Below are positions 1-8,384 of a DNA stretch of 64,000 nt, piece after piece; position 1 is the first letter of the stretch; every line of letters starts with the position of its first letter. Made by a program: the position numbers and the translations under genes. A model generated the notes under the pieces. The model saw nothing but the letters and a program-made list of their open reading frames with translations. It was not told where the DNA came from and did not search any database. This DNA is from Paenibacillus sp. JCM 10914 (GTDB lineage: Bacteria; Bacillota; Bacilli; Paenibacillales; Paenibacillaceae): the NCBI RefSeq assembly GCF_001315105.1, contig NZ_BAZR01000018.1, positions 36,838-100,837 of the forward strand, in the 5' to 3' direction.

Positions 1-1561
1 TGGAACGCTGACCAGTTATCTAAGCTCTCTTTGCCGTTGATAAATTTATTTTGCATCTCCGCTACGAAAGTGTTAATTGGCGACATCACCGAAGTAATTT
101 GTTCCCGTTCGTCATCGGTAAACTCAAGAAAAGGTTCATTCACCATAGGAGCGTATAATCATTAGGGAACGGCATATCCGCGAAAGCTGTTTCCCATGGT
201 TTTTCAATTATACTGCCATTCACGAAACCAAAATCGTTCGGTGCAAAATCGACGAATGCCTTGGTATCGATTGCCATTTGTAATCCCGGGCGGTACGAGC
301 TGCTTGCTCTCATACCGTATTTGTCGCCTTCTTCCCAAGCATTTTCGGCATTTTTAATCGAATCGACAAACGTAGGGTTGCCATCGGCAGTTCTCGTATA
401 TGTCGTTCCTTCTAAGCCCCATGTCACCAATTCAATGATTTCGGGTTTATATTGCAGATCCATCAACTGGACTAAATCTTTCGCATTTTTTGCTTTGGAA
501 TTCACGACCATCACCGCACCTTGATCCACGCTTACAGTGCTGTAATCGTTAATACTTTGCCAAGCTTTCCCGTATTTCGGGTTATCCGGAAATAATGAGA
601 TGATAAATTTCTCCTCTCCTGTTGCCAAACGGTTCCAATCTGCAGCAGAGTTAAACCAGCTTTGCAGTAATATGAAATTGGTTCCATTCATTATTTTTTT
701 CTTGATAGCATCTTCTTTATCCGAGAACGCTTCCGGATCCAGTAGTTTCTCGGAGAACAGTTTGTTCGCAAACTGCAGAGCTTCCCTATATGAATCTTCC
801 ATCGGTCCAAATACATATTTCTCACCGTTCCAGTAAACTTGAGATCCGCCGTTATGGTGAGCTAAGAAGAGCGAATCAAAGGAATTCCATATTGTATTGA
901 CCGGAAACGATTTAGGATAGAGTTCCTTTAGCCTCTTGGCCGCTTCGTATAGATCGTCTATCGTGTTTGGAATCTTAATGCTATTCTTCTCCAAAATATC
1001 GTATCGGTACGTTGCCGGAGTGTATACGCCCATTCCTTTATCTGGGGCCTGTCTTGGTAAGTTCATGTTCCACAATCCATAAAATGTACCGTCCGATCTG
1101 ATTGCTTTAATTTCACCGTTTGTCGCCTGTCTAACCAAATCCAAGTAATTAGGCAGCAGCTCTTGATATGGGCTAAGATCCATAAATAGACCGTCTGCTT
1201 CATATTGATTATACAAGTCCTTGTTCATTATCAATACTAAGTCCGTAATATCACCGCTTGCGAGCAAAAGTTTCGACTTATCGCTATATTCGCTTATAGG
1301 TATATAATTAAATTTAACGTCAAGCTTTTTACCGGTCAGGGACTCCATCTCGGCTACCCATTCTTTTTGCACCATGGAATCTTCCATTATCTTACCGAAA
1401 GAAGGCAAAGTAACGGAAAAACTTAGGGTGTTGCCGGATTGAGCATCTTCGTTTATAGCGCCATCTTTTGATTTGTTATCGAAGCTACAACCCGCAAATA
1501 TTGTTCCCGAGACGAATAAAATCGTGAGAATAAGTGATAAGAACCCTTTACTTCGTTTCAT
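1..1561 (-). CDS. Extracellular sugar-binding lipoprotein of an LplABC-type ABC transporter (frameshifted, runs off the left edge)
   Basis: Solute-binding protein of a carbohydrate ABC importer. The N-terminus is a lipoprotein signal (KR, hydrophobic stretch, lipobox FAGC near residue 24), so it should be tethered outside the membrane. The first frame ends at position 140 after residues FPNDYTLLW. A second frame continues from about 160 to the window edge with family-like sequence (YAPMVNEPFLEFTDDE, then MSPINTFVAEMQ). Restoring one base near position 160 joins the two frames. The gene is the third in a minus-strand operon after two permease genes (3493-2582 and 2575-1679). The real C-terminus lies outside the window. 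Substrate unknown; LplA-type proteins commonly bind oligosaccharides. Confidence 0.88.
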
Positions 1562-1678
1562 ACTTACCCCTCCATTATTTTTCTGAACTACCCGTAACTC
1601 GTCACTGTTCTTTTCATGCTCGTCTATGTCTATTTGCAGGAAATCCCCTCCCTTAAGTCACTAACTATATGGTGATGG

Positions 1679-2575
1679 TTAACCTTTAACAGCTCCAATC
1701 ATGACGCCTTTCACAAAATATTTTTGCAGAAACGGATAGATTAACATGATGGGAAACATCGCAATGACAACAATCGCCATTTGAATATTTTTCGGATCCA
1801 TTTGCATTTGCGACAGCATCGCTTGCATGGCCGCCGTCCCCGAGCCAGCTTCAAAGGAAAGTGTAAACAAATACTTCCTGAGGATTAATTGCAACGGATA
1901 TTTAGTCTCGTCGTTCAGATAGATCAGCGCCTCAAACCAACTGTTCCAGCTGCCCACAATCCCAAACAGCGCAAAGGTCGCCAATAATGGTTTTGAAAGC
2001 GGTAAAAAAATTCTCCACAAAATTTGAACGTCATTGGCGCCGTCAATGACAGCTGATTCGCGTAAATCGGCCGGTATGGATTGATAAAACGACCTGAACA
2101 ACAATACATTAAAAGCAGATATACATCCCGGTATAATCATTACCCAGTAAGTATCAAGCAAGTTAAGGCTGCGAATAAGTAAATATGTTGGGATCAAGCC
2201 GCCGCTAAAGAACATCGTTATGACCAGGAAAACCGCAAAAAACTTTTTGGCAACAAAATCGGTAATTGTAAGCGGATACGCCATGAGCGAAGTAAAGGTC
2301 AACATAACCAATGTAGATCCCGCCGCATAAATTATCGAATGAGCATAGCCCGAATATAGAAAAGGGTCTTTAAAAATGTAACTATACCCGCTTAAATTAA
2401 ATCCTTTAGGAAAAATAGTAATATCGCCTCGGAGGATATGTTCGGAACTGCTTAATGACACTGCGATTACGTGTAAGAACGGGTAAAGCATGACCACACA
2501 CAGAAGCAGCATGAGACATATATTTAGAAGGTCAAATATTCTCGAACCGATACTCTCTTTGCCAACCATCCCCAA
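1679..2575 (-). CDS. Carbohydrate ABC transporter permease, LplC/YtcP type
   Basis: Inner-membrane permease (298 aa) of the binding-protein-dependent transport family. Several hydrophobic segments are visible. The EAA loop signature lies around residues 180-200 (DLRESAVIDGANDVQILWRI). The C-terminus FVKGVMIGAVKG is typical of LplC-like subunits. It follows the first permease gene by 6 bases and precedes the binding-protein gene, so the three form one operon. No ATPase gene is in the operon; such transporters usually share a multi-sugar ATPase (MsmX-like) encoded elsewhere, which is an inference here. Confidence 0.9.
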   Translation of the reverse strand: MGMVGKESIGSRIFDLLNICLMLLLCVVMLYPFLHVIAVSLSSSEHILRGDITIFPKGFNLSGYSYIFKDPFLYSGYAHSIIYAAGSTLVMLTFTSLMAYPLTITDFVAKKFFAVFLVITMFFSGGLIPTYLLIRSLNLLDTYWVMIIPGCISAFNVLLFRSFYQSIPADLRESAVIDGANDVQILWRIFLPLSKPLLATFALFGIVGSWNSWFEALIYLNDETKYPLQLILRKYLFTLSFEAGSGTAAMQAMLSQMQMDPKNIQMAIVVIAMFPIMLIYPFLQKYFVKGVMIGAVKG

Positions 2576-2581
2576 TTCCCC

Positions 2582-3493
2582 CTACCAAAGACTTGTTTCC
2601 GAAACCTTACGACTTATCAAATTAGTCACAATAAGCAGTATAAAAGCAATTAATGACTGGAAGAGTCCAATTGCCGTCGTATACTCAAATCTTGCTCCGA
2701 TAATGCCTTCCCGGTATATAAATGTACCGATTACGTCGGCGACTTCGTATGTATCCGGACTGTACAACAACAGCACCTTTTGAAAATCTGTGCCCAATAT
2801 GCCGCTTACAGAAAAAATCAGTAATATAATCGTCGTCGGTTTAATATGAGGCCAATTGATGTTCAGCACTTTTCTCCAACGGCTGGCCCCATCGATATTT
2901 GCGACATCATATAGGGTAGGATCAACACTACTTAATGCGGCCAAGAATAGGATTGTACCGAATCCGATGCCCTGCCATATATTTGTACTTATGAATATAG
3001 TCCTAAACCAGCTGGGTTCCGAGAGAAACACGATGGGATCGACACCAAATAGTGAGACTATTTTGTTAAATAGCCCTTCTCTCTCAGTAAACGTCCTAAT
3101 AATCCCTACGATGATCACAGTTGATATAAAGTGAGGCAAATAGGAAATCGTCTGCACCACTTTTTTGAATATGGAGTTTTTGATTTCGTTAAATAACAAA
3201 GCCAGTATGATCGGAGCCGGAAATGCCCACAGCAATGAGTAGATCCCCAATAGTAGCGTGTTCTTAAGAACTCTCAACGCGGTCGGGTCATTAAAAAACA
3301 TAATGAAGTATTTAAGACCAACCCAATCGCTGCCCCATATCCCTTGCATCGCACTGTATTTTTTGAATGCAATCTGTATGCCGTACATAGGAAAATAGCT
3401 GAACACCAACACAATGAGAAAACCGGGTAATACCATTAAAAATAAGTAGCGCTGATTCCAAGATTTAAGCAAAAAATGACGTAGACTTACCAT
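2582..3493 (-). CDS. Sugar ABC transporter permease, LplB type
   Basis: First gene of the transporter operon, 303 aa, six predicted membrane segments. It has an LplB-like N-terminus (QRYLFLMVLPGFLIVLVFSYFPMYG) and an EAA-type loop (TLYDVANIDGASRWRKVLNI). It pairs with the downstream LplC-like permease to form the heterodimeric pore. A strong promoter with an embedded palindrome lies 70-95 bases upstream, and a cre-like site lies between the promoter and the gene. This suggests regulation by the adjacent GntR-type repressor and by carbon catabolite control. Confidence 0.9.
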   Translation of the reverse strand: MVSLRHFLLKSWNQRYLFLMVLPGFLIVLVFSYFPMYGIQIAFKKYSAMQGIWGSDWVGLKYFIMFFNDPTALRVLKNTLLLGIYSLLWAFPAPIILALLFNEIKNSIFKKVVQTISYLPHFISTVIIVGIIRTFTEREGLFNKIVSLFGVDPIVFLSEPSWFRTIFISTNIWQGIGFGTILFLAALSSVDPTLYDVANIDGASRWRKVLNINWPHIKPTTIILLIFSVSGILGTDFQKVLLLYSPDTYEVADVIGTFIYREGIIGARFEYTTAIGLFQSLIAFILLIVTNLISRKVSETSLW

Positions 3494-3530
3494 CTCGCTA
3501 ATTCCCCCTCTAGAACATTAACATGTCAAA

Positions 3531-3544
3531 GAAAGCGCTTTATT
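3531..3544. promoter_or_regulatory. Candidate cre (CcpA) site
   Basis: The sequence contains GAAAGCGCTTT with a central CG. This resembles the catabolite-responsive element core TGnAAnCGnTTnCA, though the outermost bases deviate. It lies between the promoter and the start of the sugar-transport operon, a position where CcpA would act as a roadblock. Seen by eye only. Confidence 0.4.
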
Positions 3545-3560
3545 CACTTCGATAAGTCAG

Positions 3561-3589
3561 ATATTATAATAAACAGACATCTGTGTCAA
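3561..3589 (-). promoter_or_regulatory. Sigma-A promoter of the sugar transporter operon with embedded operator palindrome
   Basis: On the minus strand, TTGACA (3589-3584) and TAATAT (3566-3561) are separated by 17 bases, a near-perfect housekeeping promoter. The spacer contains the palindrome ACAGAtgTCTGT (3573-3584), well placed for a repressor. The likely ligand-responsive repressor is the GntR/LacI hybrid encoded just upstream (3800-4894). That link is inferred from position. Confidence 0.65.
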
Positions 3590-3737
3590 TAATATGTTTA
3601 ATTAAATTCATTTAAATGATACAGAAGTAATACAGGATTGATTGATAACAAAGTGGATAAGTATAAAAGATATTCATTATGAGGGGTGGGTGTTTTAAAA
3701 AGTTATAAAACGGAACCTTGGGCTTGGAGACAGCAAA

Positions 3738-3779
3738 AAGACGACGATGATCCCAGATACTTGGAATCATCGTCGTCTT
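3738..3779 (-). terminator. Rho-independent terminator of the GntR-type regulator gene
   Basis: Perfect 14-bp inverted repeat (AAGACGACGATGAT at 3738-3751 and its complement at 3766-3779). On the minus strand it is followed by CTTTTTG. It lies just downstream of the regulator's stop codon at 3800. Confidence 0.8.
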
Positions 3780-3799
3780 AATTTTAGCAACCAGGTTAG

Positions 3800-4894
3800 C
3801 TATGACTCGATCGACTTTACAGATTCTCCAATGTCGATCTTCGATTTGCATACTTGTCCGATATTATATGGTTCTCCTTTTCCATCAATTAAATTGAGCA
3901 ATAATCTAGCGGCACTCTGTCCCATTTCATAGAAGGGTTGTGAAATTCCGGTTACATTGAAATTTATTTTTCGGGATAAATTGTCAGCATCATACGTCAC
4001 AAGCGATACATCCTCGGGAATACTATAGTTTAGTTTATGGAAGGCATGGATTGCCGCTTCCCCAATCTGATCATTCGCTGTCAATACAGCCGTGAAACTC
4101 AATTGTTTCATTTTCTGCTCAATTACATCACAATACCAATCAAATTCATTGGAGAAATCCTCCATTTGTGTCGGTATAATGACATCAAATTCATCGGAAT
4201 ATTCTAAATTTGAATCGATCATCGCTTGTTTAAATCCCACTAAGCGTTCATTCATTGTGCTTATGTTCGAATTTCGGATAAATAATATACGACGATGGCC
4301 ATGATCGATTAACAACTTCGTTAAATTATATGCCCCTGTTATATTGTCGCTTGTTACGTAAGGAATATTGCTGTTATATACTGTTCGATCCAGACAAACA
4401 ACTTTAATGCCATGATCTTGAAGGAGCGAGAAAATCCGATTATTGATATCTTCATGCCCATGACTCAAAATCGGACATAATATGACTCCTTCGACTTTTC
4501 TTGCTACCGCCCCTTTTGCAAGCACTTCCAACTTCTCCAAGTTTCGATCATTGCTTGAACTCATCAGTTGATATCCTTGTACATATAATACATCTTCAAT
4601 TCCTCTCAATGCAGCGGACCAAAGCGGATTTTCAATGCCAAAAACGAAAGCAGCCACCAGATGAGTGCTGCCTTGAACAGTAAGTTTGCTTTTATCTATA
4701 AAAGTTCCTCTGCGGGTATCCCGAATTAACCACCCTTCTTCGGCTAATTCTTTGATGGCTTTCTCCACCGTATTCACACTGGATTCGTAGTATTCAGCAA
4801 ATTCTCTACTGGAGGGCAGTCTAAAGCCTTCCGCCCACTCCCCATTCATTAGTCTTCTATGAATGTCTTGTTTAAGAATAATGTACTTAGCCAC
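3800..4894 (-). CDS. GntR/LacI hybrid transcriptional regulator (AraR-like)
   Basis: 364 aa. An N-terminal winged-helix GntR domain (residues about 1-70, with LPSSREFAEYYESSVNTVEK) is fused to a LacI-type periplasmic-binding effector domain (from about residue 80, VAAFVFGIENPLW onward). This architecture is that of AraR and related sugar-responsive repressors. The chosen GTG start at 4894 gives the canonical GntR opening VAKYIILKQDI and has GGGAG eight bases upstream; an in-frame ATG at 4951 would add an atypical tail. Its adjacency to the transporter operon and the palindrome in that promoter suggest it represses sugar uptake. Confidence 0.87.
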   Translation of the reverse strand: MAKYIILKQDIHRRLMNGEWAEGFRLPSSREFAEYYESSVNTVEKAIKELAEEGWLIRDTRRGTFIDKSKLTVQGSTHLVAAFVFGIENPLWSAALRGIEDVLYVQGYQLMSSSNDRNLEKLEVLAKGAVARKVEGVILCPILSHGHEDINNRIFSLLQDHGIKVVCLDRTVYNSNIPYVTSDNITGAYNLTKLLIDHGHRRILFIRNSNISTMNERLVGFKQAMIDSNLEYSDEFDVIIPTQMEDFSNEFDWYCDVIEQKMKQLSFTAVLTANDQIGEAAIHAFHKLNYSIPEDVSLVTYDADNLSRKINFNVTGISQPFYEMGQSAARLLLNLIDGKGEPYNIGQVCKSKIDIGESVKSIES

Positions 4895-5023
4895 AAAATG
4901 ATGTCTCCCTGTTTTTATTACCACATTAACTTTTTGCTTTTGCTGCGTCAAGTTTTTTGATACAGAAAATACAAGTGCGTTGTTTTTTGAGTGGTAATGT
5001 GATTTAAAAATATGACATTCCTT

Positions 5024-5785
5024 TCATCGGCTCAACCCATCCATCCATGTTTCTAGTGCCATAACTACTTTTTCCAACTGTTTCTCCTCGGTAATTGTGG
5101 GTTTATGATCTCCTTTTTGCATGCCGTAAGACCCGAATTGCCCGTGATTTCCACCCTCAATACTGACATATGTCGTATTTTCCGGAAGATTTGATCTGGC
5201 ATTTTCCCACTTTTCTCCGTTAAGCACTCCGTCATCCGTGCCTGTAATTTGTAAGACAGACAAGTCAGCGTCCTTCAAGCTCCCATCGCCATCGGCATAA
5301 GAAGCCAGGAAAAAGACACCTGCTAACTTCTCGCTGTGTTGCGCAGCATATCGTGAAGCCATGACCCCACCTAACGAATGCCCACCGATTACATGCTTTT
5401 CGTTAGGATGTTCTTCGATAAATAAATCAGCTCTATTTTGACCGAAAACGGCCAAGTTTAATGGCATTTCTGCTATATATACTCGGTGGCCCTGCTCTGC
5501 CATTGTCCTGGCCATCGTTGAGTAACTTTCCGGTTCCACTAGTCCGCCCGGATAAAAGATCACATTCGGCTCCACTGGCTCTGTATGCTCAGGTTCGAAT
5601 CGATATCCATGTTTGATCTTTGTGACCTTGATTTGATCATCACTTTGCAACGCGGCTTCAGCTCGTTCAGAGGGGCTATACGTGACGAAATTGAGGTACA
5701 CGAGAAGCCCGGCCACCATCATCACAATAAACATACTTGCCCATATTGCTATTGTTCTCCATTTGTTTCTACGTTGTATTGTCAA
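5024..5785 (-). CDS. Membrane-anchored alpha/beta hydrolase
   Basis: 253 aa. One N-terminal transmembrane segment (residues about 11-30) precedes an alpha/beta hydrolase domain of the dienelactone-hydrolase-like type. The nucleophile elbow is GHSLGG (about residue 137). A later aspartate (GTDDG) and histidine (GGNHGQFG) complete a plausible Ser-Asp-His triad. Similar single-pass hydrolases are common in Bacillales; substrate unknown. It is probably monocistronic. Confidence 0.82.
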   Translation of the reverse strand: MTIQRRNKWRTIAIWASMFIVMMVAGLLVYLNFVTYSPSERAEAALQSDDQIKVTKIKHGYRFEPEHTEPVEPNVIFYPGGLVEPESYSTMARTMAEQGHRVYIAEMPLNLAVFGQNRADLFIEEHPNEKHVIGGHSLGGVMASRYAAQHSEKLAGVFFLASYADGDGSLKDADLSVLQITGTDDGVLNGEKWENARSNLPENTTYVSIEGGNHGQFGSYGMQKGDHKPTITEEKQLEKVVMALETWMDGLSR

Positions 5786-5959
5786 TGCTGAACCACCTTT
5801 GCATTAGGGTTGTCTCTCCCGGAGTCATTGCTTAATAAACCGACTGTCGTAAAATTTAGATAACGTATCTCAATAGCAGCGACAAAATCGCATATTCTAT
5901 TATAAACTATCTTTCCTCTAGGGGTTAAATAGGCATCGAATAAGAATTGCTCCTAACCA

Positions 5960-6413
5960 TCACCTATAAGGTGTAAATAAGTTTGCCTTTCGAAAATTAA
6001 TCAATGCATCATAGGTCTCATCTAAATTCATGTCAATGTAATAATTGTCTATGTTACGATGGTTTGGATCATTCAAATCAACTCCATTAAGACTACCGAT
6101 ATGAGGCATTTTCAACTCATTTTTAGAGATGAACCGCTGTAATTGCTTATCTTGCTTAGCAAGATCAAAGTCTAAGAAATATGCATCCTCTGGCAACTGT
6201 GTGAATGAATTCAGTAATATGTTGTCACTACGAGCGATTAATGTAGGCGGATTTTCATCATATATTATATTTGAGTCTGCCGCTAATTCACCCTCATTAA
6301 ACGAGGTACCAATTGAATAATAAGCATCCCCATTCTACCATCGTCGATTCATATCCTCCCCCGCTGATTTGCCATGTACCGTCTAGTCGATCCAGTGTTT
6401 GAAGATTCGCCAT
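5960..6413 (-). pseudogene. Small uncharacterised protein, frameshifted
   Basis: A strong ribosome-binding site (TAAGGAGGATGGCAAT) precedes the ATG at 6413. The first frame gives a 38-aa opening (MANLQTLDRLDGTWQISGGG) that resembles the start of small lipocalin-like or DUF1579-like proteins, then stops at 6297. A second frame is open from a TAG just upstream of position 6330 to 5960 and encodes an acidic, unrecognised sequence (NEGELAADSNIIYDENPP, then DAYFLDFDLAKQDKQLQRF). Adding one G to the GGGG run near 6333 joins the frames into a product of about 150 aa. Function unknown. It follows the hydrolase and SRPBCC genes closely and is probably in their operon. Confidence 0.5.
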
Positions 6414-6426
6414 ATTGCCATCCTCC

Positions 6427-6726
6427 TTAACGTTCGAAGTCCACTATAGCATTTGCCACTACCTCAGGGGCCATTATAACCGCGGAATGGTCTTGACCGG
6501 GGAGTGAATGCGTAGCAGCCTTTGGTAAAAGCTCGACAAGCGCTTGTGCTGCGTCATGGAAAAGCGGTTCGCTGTTTTCTCCTGTGATAATCAAAGTAGG
6601 AATCGTAATGTTCCATCTGTCGACTGGCAGCGGGTTCCCGGATTGCGTTGTTCCCATAATCATTCCATCATAAGCAAGCGTATGCGCTAGGGACTCCATC
6701 TTGTTCCAGGAAGGATCGGCTTTCAT
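6427..6726 (-). CDS. C-terminal part of alpha/beta hydrolase (frame-shifted from the upstream ORF)
   Basis: This ORF continues the hydrolase that stops at 6723. It carries the C-terminal cap and core with IPTLIITGENSEP and GQDHSAVIMAPE, where the aspartate and histidine of a triad are expected. The overlap ATGA and the sequence GCTACATGAAAG show that one extra base would read through as ...EEYIAYMKADPSWNKMESLAHTLAYD. The two ORFs are therefore most likely one hydrolase of about 270 aa starting at 7223 and ending at 6427. The break is probably an assembly deletion. Confidence 0.7.
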   Translation of the reverse strand: MKADPSWNKMESLAHTLAYDGMIMGTTQSGNPLPVDRWNITIPTLIITGENSEPLFHDAAQALVELLPKAATHSLPGQDHSAVIMAPEVVANAIVDFER

Positions 6727-7733
6727 GTAGCGATATACTCTTCAGGAATACCAAGGGCCTCGGATGCGAAATATTCAACGGCTTCGGATCTCTTCCCGGC
6801 CTCGATGAGTGCATTTAAATGTTCTACGTAGTCACCAGGCACAGGTTTACGGCTGTCATTGATAATGAACGGCGGTTCGTACAAATAGAGCTTCGCGACC
6901 GAGTCCCCTAGCAAGTTTGCCGCCTCAAGCGCTAATACGGCTCCGGACGAGCTTCCGAACAGCAAAGCTTGTCCACCAGCGGCTGCGATTAAAGCCTCGA
7001 TATCTTCCACTTCTCGAGCGGGTTCGTAAGGCGCGGTATCCGTACTTCGGCCTCGTCCGCGACGATCGTAATTATATACGGTGAAATTTGTCGACAAGTG
7101 CTCGGCTATTGATGAAGCATCCTGCTGGTCAGCCGCTGCCGATGAAACCAAGATAAGGGCTGGACCGGTCCCTTGTTTGGTATAAGCAATCTGTGTCCCA
7201 TCTTTTGAAATAACAGTTTCCATCGTGTCATTGCCTCCTATTAAAGTTTCTAAGTATTCTTCCAGTCGATCATAGGCATCGGTAAATCCTTCAATCATGC
7301 CCATTGCTTCTGCATTGTCCAATTGTTCGTTGGTAGCGAATCGCGTCACGATCCTAATCCGCGTTCCTGCGTTTTTTTCCTCAAACAACACAGTGGTGTG
7401 CATTTCGCTGTCCGGAACCAAATTCCACTCGTTGTCGGCAAAAGTGTCTATGTATACCAGTTTGCTCGGTGCCTCTACTGTTTCATATATGGCTCTGCAA
7501 TAGGCGACTGCGCCGCTATTGTCATCCGCTTTGAGACTATACCGCCACACTCCGCCTGACCGCACATCCATTTCATAGACGGTTGTCGTCCAGCCTTTTG
7601 GCCCCCACCATTTTGTAATATGTTTAGGCTCCGTCCAACCTTCCCATGCAAGCTGGGCAGGCATCGCAAAGCTACGCTCGACAGTGAGTTCTCTGCGTTC
7701 GCTGTTTTTACGAATGGTTGTTTTTCTTTTCAT
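6723..7733 (-). CDS. SRPBCC (AHSA1-type) domain protein in frame with an alpha/beta hydrolase
   Basis: Residues 1-165 form an AHSA1/START-like ligand-binding domain (WWGPKGWTTTVYEMDVRSGG, RFATNEQLDNAEAMGMIEGF). From residue 171 (MET, ATG at 7223) the frame continues into an alpha/beta hydrolase with nucleophile motif GSSSGAV. An AGGAGG ribosome-binding site lies nine bases before the internal ATG, so the hydrolase is probably translated on its own. One missing base before the junction could also have removed the stop codon of the SRPBCC gene. The fusion may therefore be an artefact. ArsR-SRPBCC-hydrolase groups are common in Bacillales; ligand unknown. Confidence 0.72.
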   Translation of the reverse strand: MKRKTTIRKNSERRELTVERSFAMPAQLAWEGWTEPKHITKWWGPKGWTTTVYEMDVRSGGVWRYSLKADDNSGAVAYCRAIYETVEAPSKLVYIDTFADNEWNLVPDSEMHTTVLFEEKNAGTRIRIVTRFATNEQLDNAEAMGMIEGFTDAYDRLEEYLETLIGGNDTMETVISKDGTQIAYTKQGTGPALILVSSAAADQQDASSIAEHLSTNFTVYNYDRRGRGRSTDTAPYEPAREVEDIEALIAAAGGQALLFGSSSGAVLALEAANLLGDSVAKLYLYEPPFIINDSRKPVPGDYVEHLNALIEAGKRSEAVEYFASEALGIPEEYIAT

Positions 7734-7810
7734 CTGCAGTCATCCTTTTCAGGTAGTTTTCAAGCGAATTCAGCCTTTTGTTCCAGACGTCGCCTAACGG
7801 TTAATACCTG

Positions 7811-8146
7811 TCATTGATCCTCCTTCTTCTTGTATTCCTGCATATACTCCTCAAAATTGTCGAGACGTTCTTCCCATAGAATACTGAAGGAATCAAACCA
7901 TTCATCCAGCTCCTGGAACGGTCCGGCTTCAAGGCTATATATGCGCAGCTGAGCTTTGCTGCGTGAGCGCACCATCCCGGCCTCGCTCAAGATGCGCAAA
8001 TGACGGGAAACATGCGGCTGGCTAATACCTAGGGCTTGGACGATTTCTCCTACCGATTTGGGCCCATTTCTTAGCAACTCAACGATATTGAATCGATTGG
8101 GTTCGGCAAGAGTAAGTAATGTTAACTGCAAGGTTGATGATCTCAT
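7811..8146 (-). CDS. ArsR-family transcriptional regulator
   Basis: 111 aa winged-helix protein with the ArsR signature (LLRNGPKSVGEIVQALGISQ, PHVSRHLRILSEAGMV). No cysteine metal-sensing motif is seen, so it probably responds to a non-metal signal, as do many ArsR proteins that head SRPBCC operons. The C-terminus is acidic and charged. An AT-rich inverted repeat directly upstream is a plausible autoregulatory operator. Confidence 0.87.
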   Translation of the reverse strand: MRSSTLQLTLLTLAEPNRFNIVELLRNGPKSVGEIVQALGISQPHVSRHLRILSEAGMVRSRSKAQLRIYSLEAGPFQELDEWFDSFSILWEERLDNFEEYMQEYKKKEDQ

Positions 8147-8150
8147 GATC

Positions 8151-8192
8151 TTAATATATATTTAAGTGTATATACATGTCAATATATATTAA
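8151..8192. promoter_or_regulatory. Inverted repeat upstream of arsR-type gene
   Basis: Twelve-base perfect arms TTAATATATATT (8151-8162) and AATATATATTAA (8181-8192) flank a GTGTATATACA core. It lies 5-46 bases upstream of the ArsR start, where an autoregulatory ArsR operator would sit. Confidence 0.5.
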
Positions 8193-8331
8193 AGAAAAGT
8201 CTTCTCCGACATTTTAGAGATACTGTTGCTGCTTTATTAAATTTTAAAGTTCCCCCTTCAGCCTGTATATTCCGCACTGGTGCATTAGTTTATGACATGG
8301 AATCCAGCCGCGCGAATCGACCCTGAAAAAT

Positions 8332-8362
8332 AAGCCCGCCGCTCATTACAAGCGGCGGGCTT
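8332..8362 (-). terminator. Terminator of the AA10 monooxygenase gene
   Basis: GC-rich 12-bp perfect stem AAGCCCGCCGCT / AGCGGCGGGCTT with a 7-base loop. It is followed on the minus strand by TATTTTTC, 23 bases after the stop codon. Confidence 0.85.
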
Positions 8363-8384
8363 CCTACTCTTCTAAAGCCATCGT

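Noticed and set aside
3612..3851. 79-codon minus-strand ORF after the GntR gene
   Set aside because: It runs through the terminator hairpin and out of frame over the regulator's 3-prime end.
7736..7800. Minus-strand frame resembling an ArsR C-terminal tail (WNKRLNSLENYLKRM)
   Set aside because: Only about 30 codons, no start; may be a duplicated gene end but too short to support.
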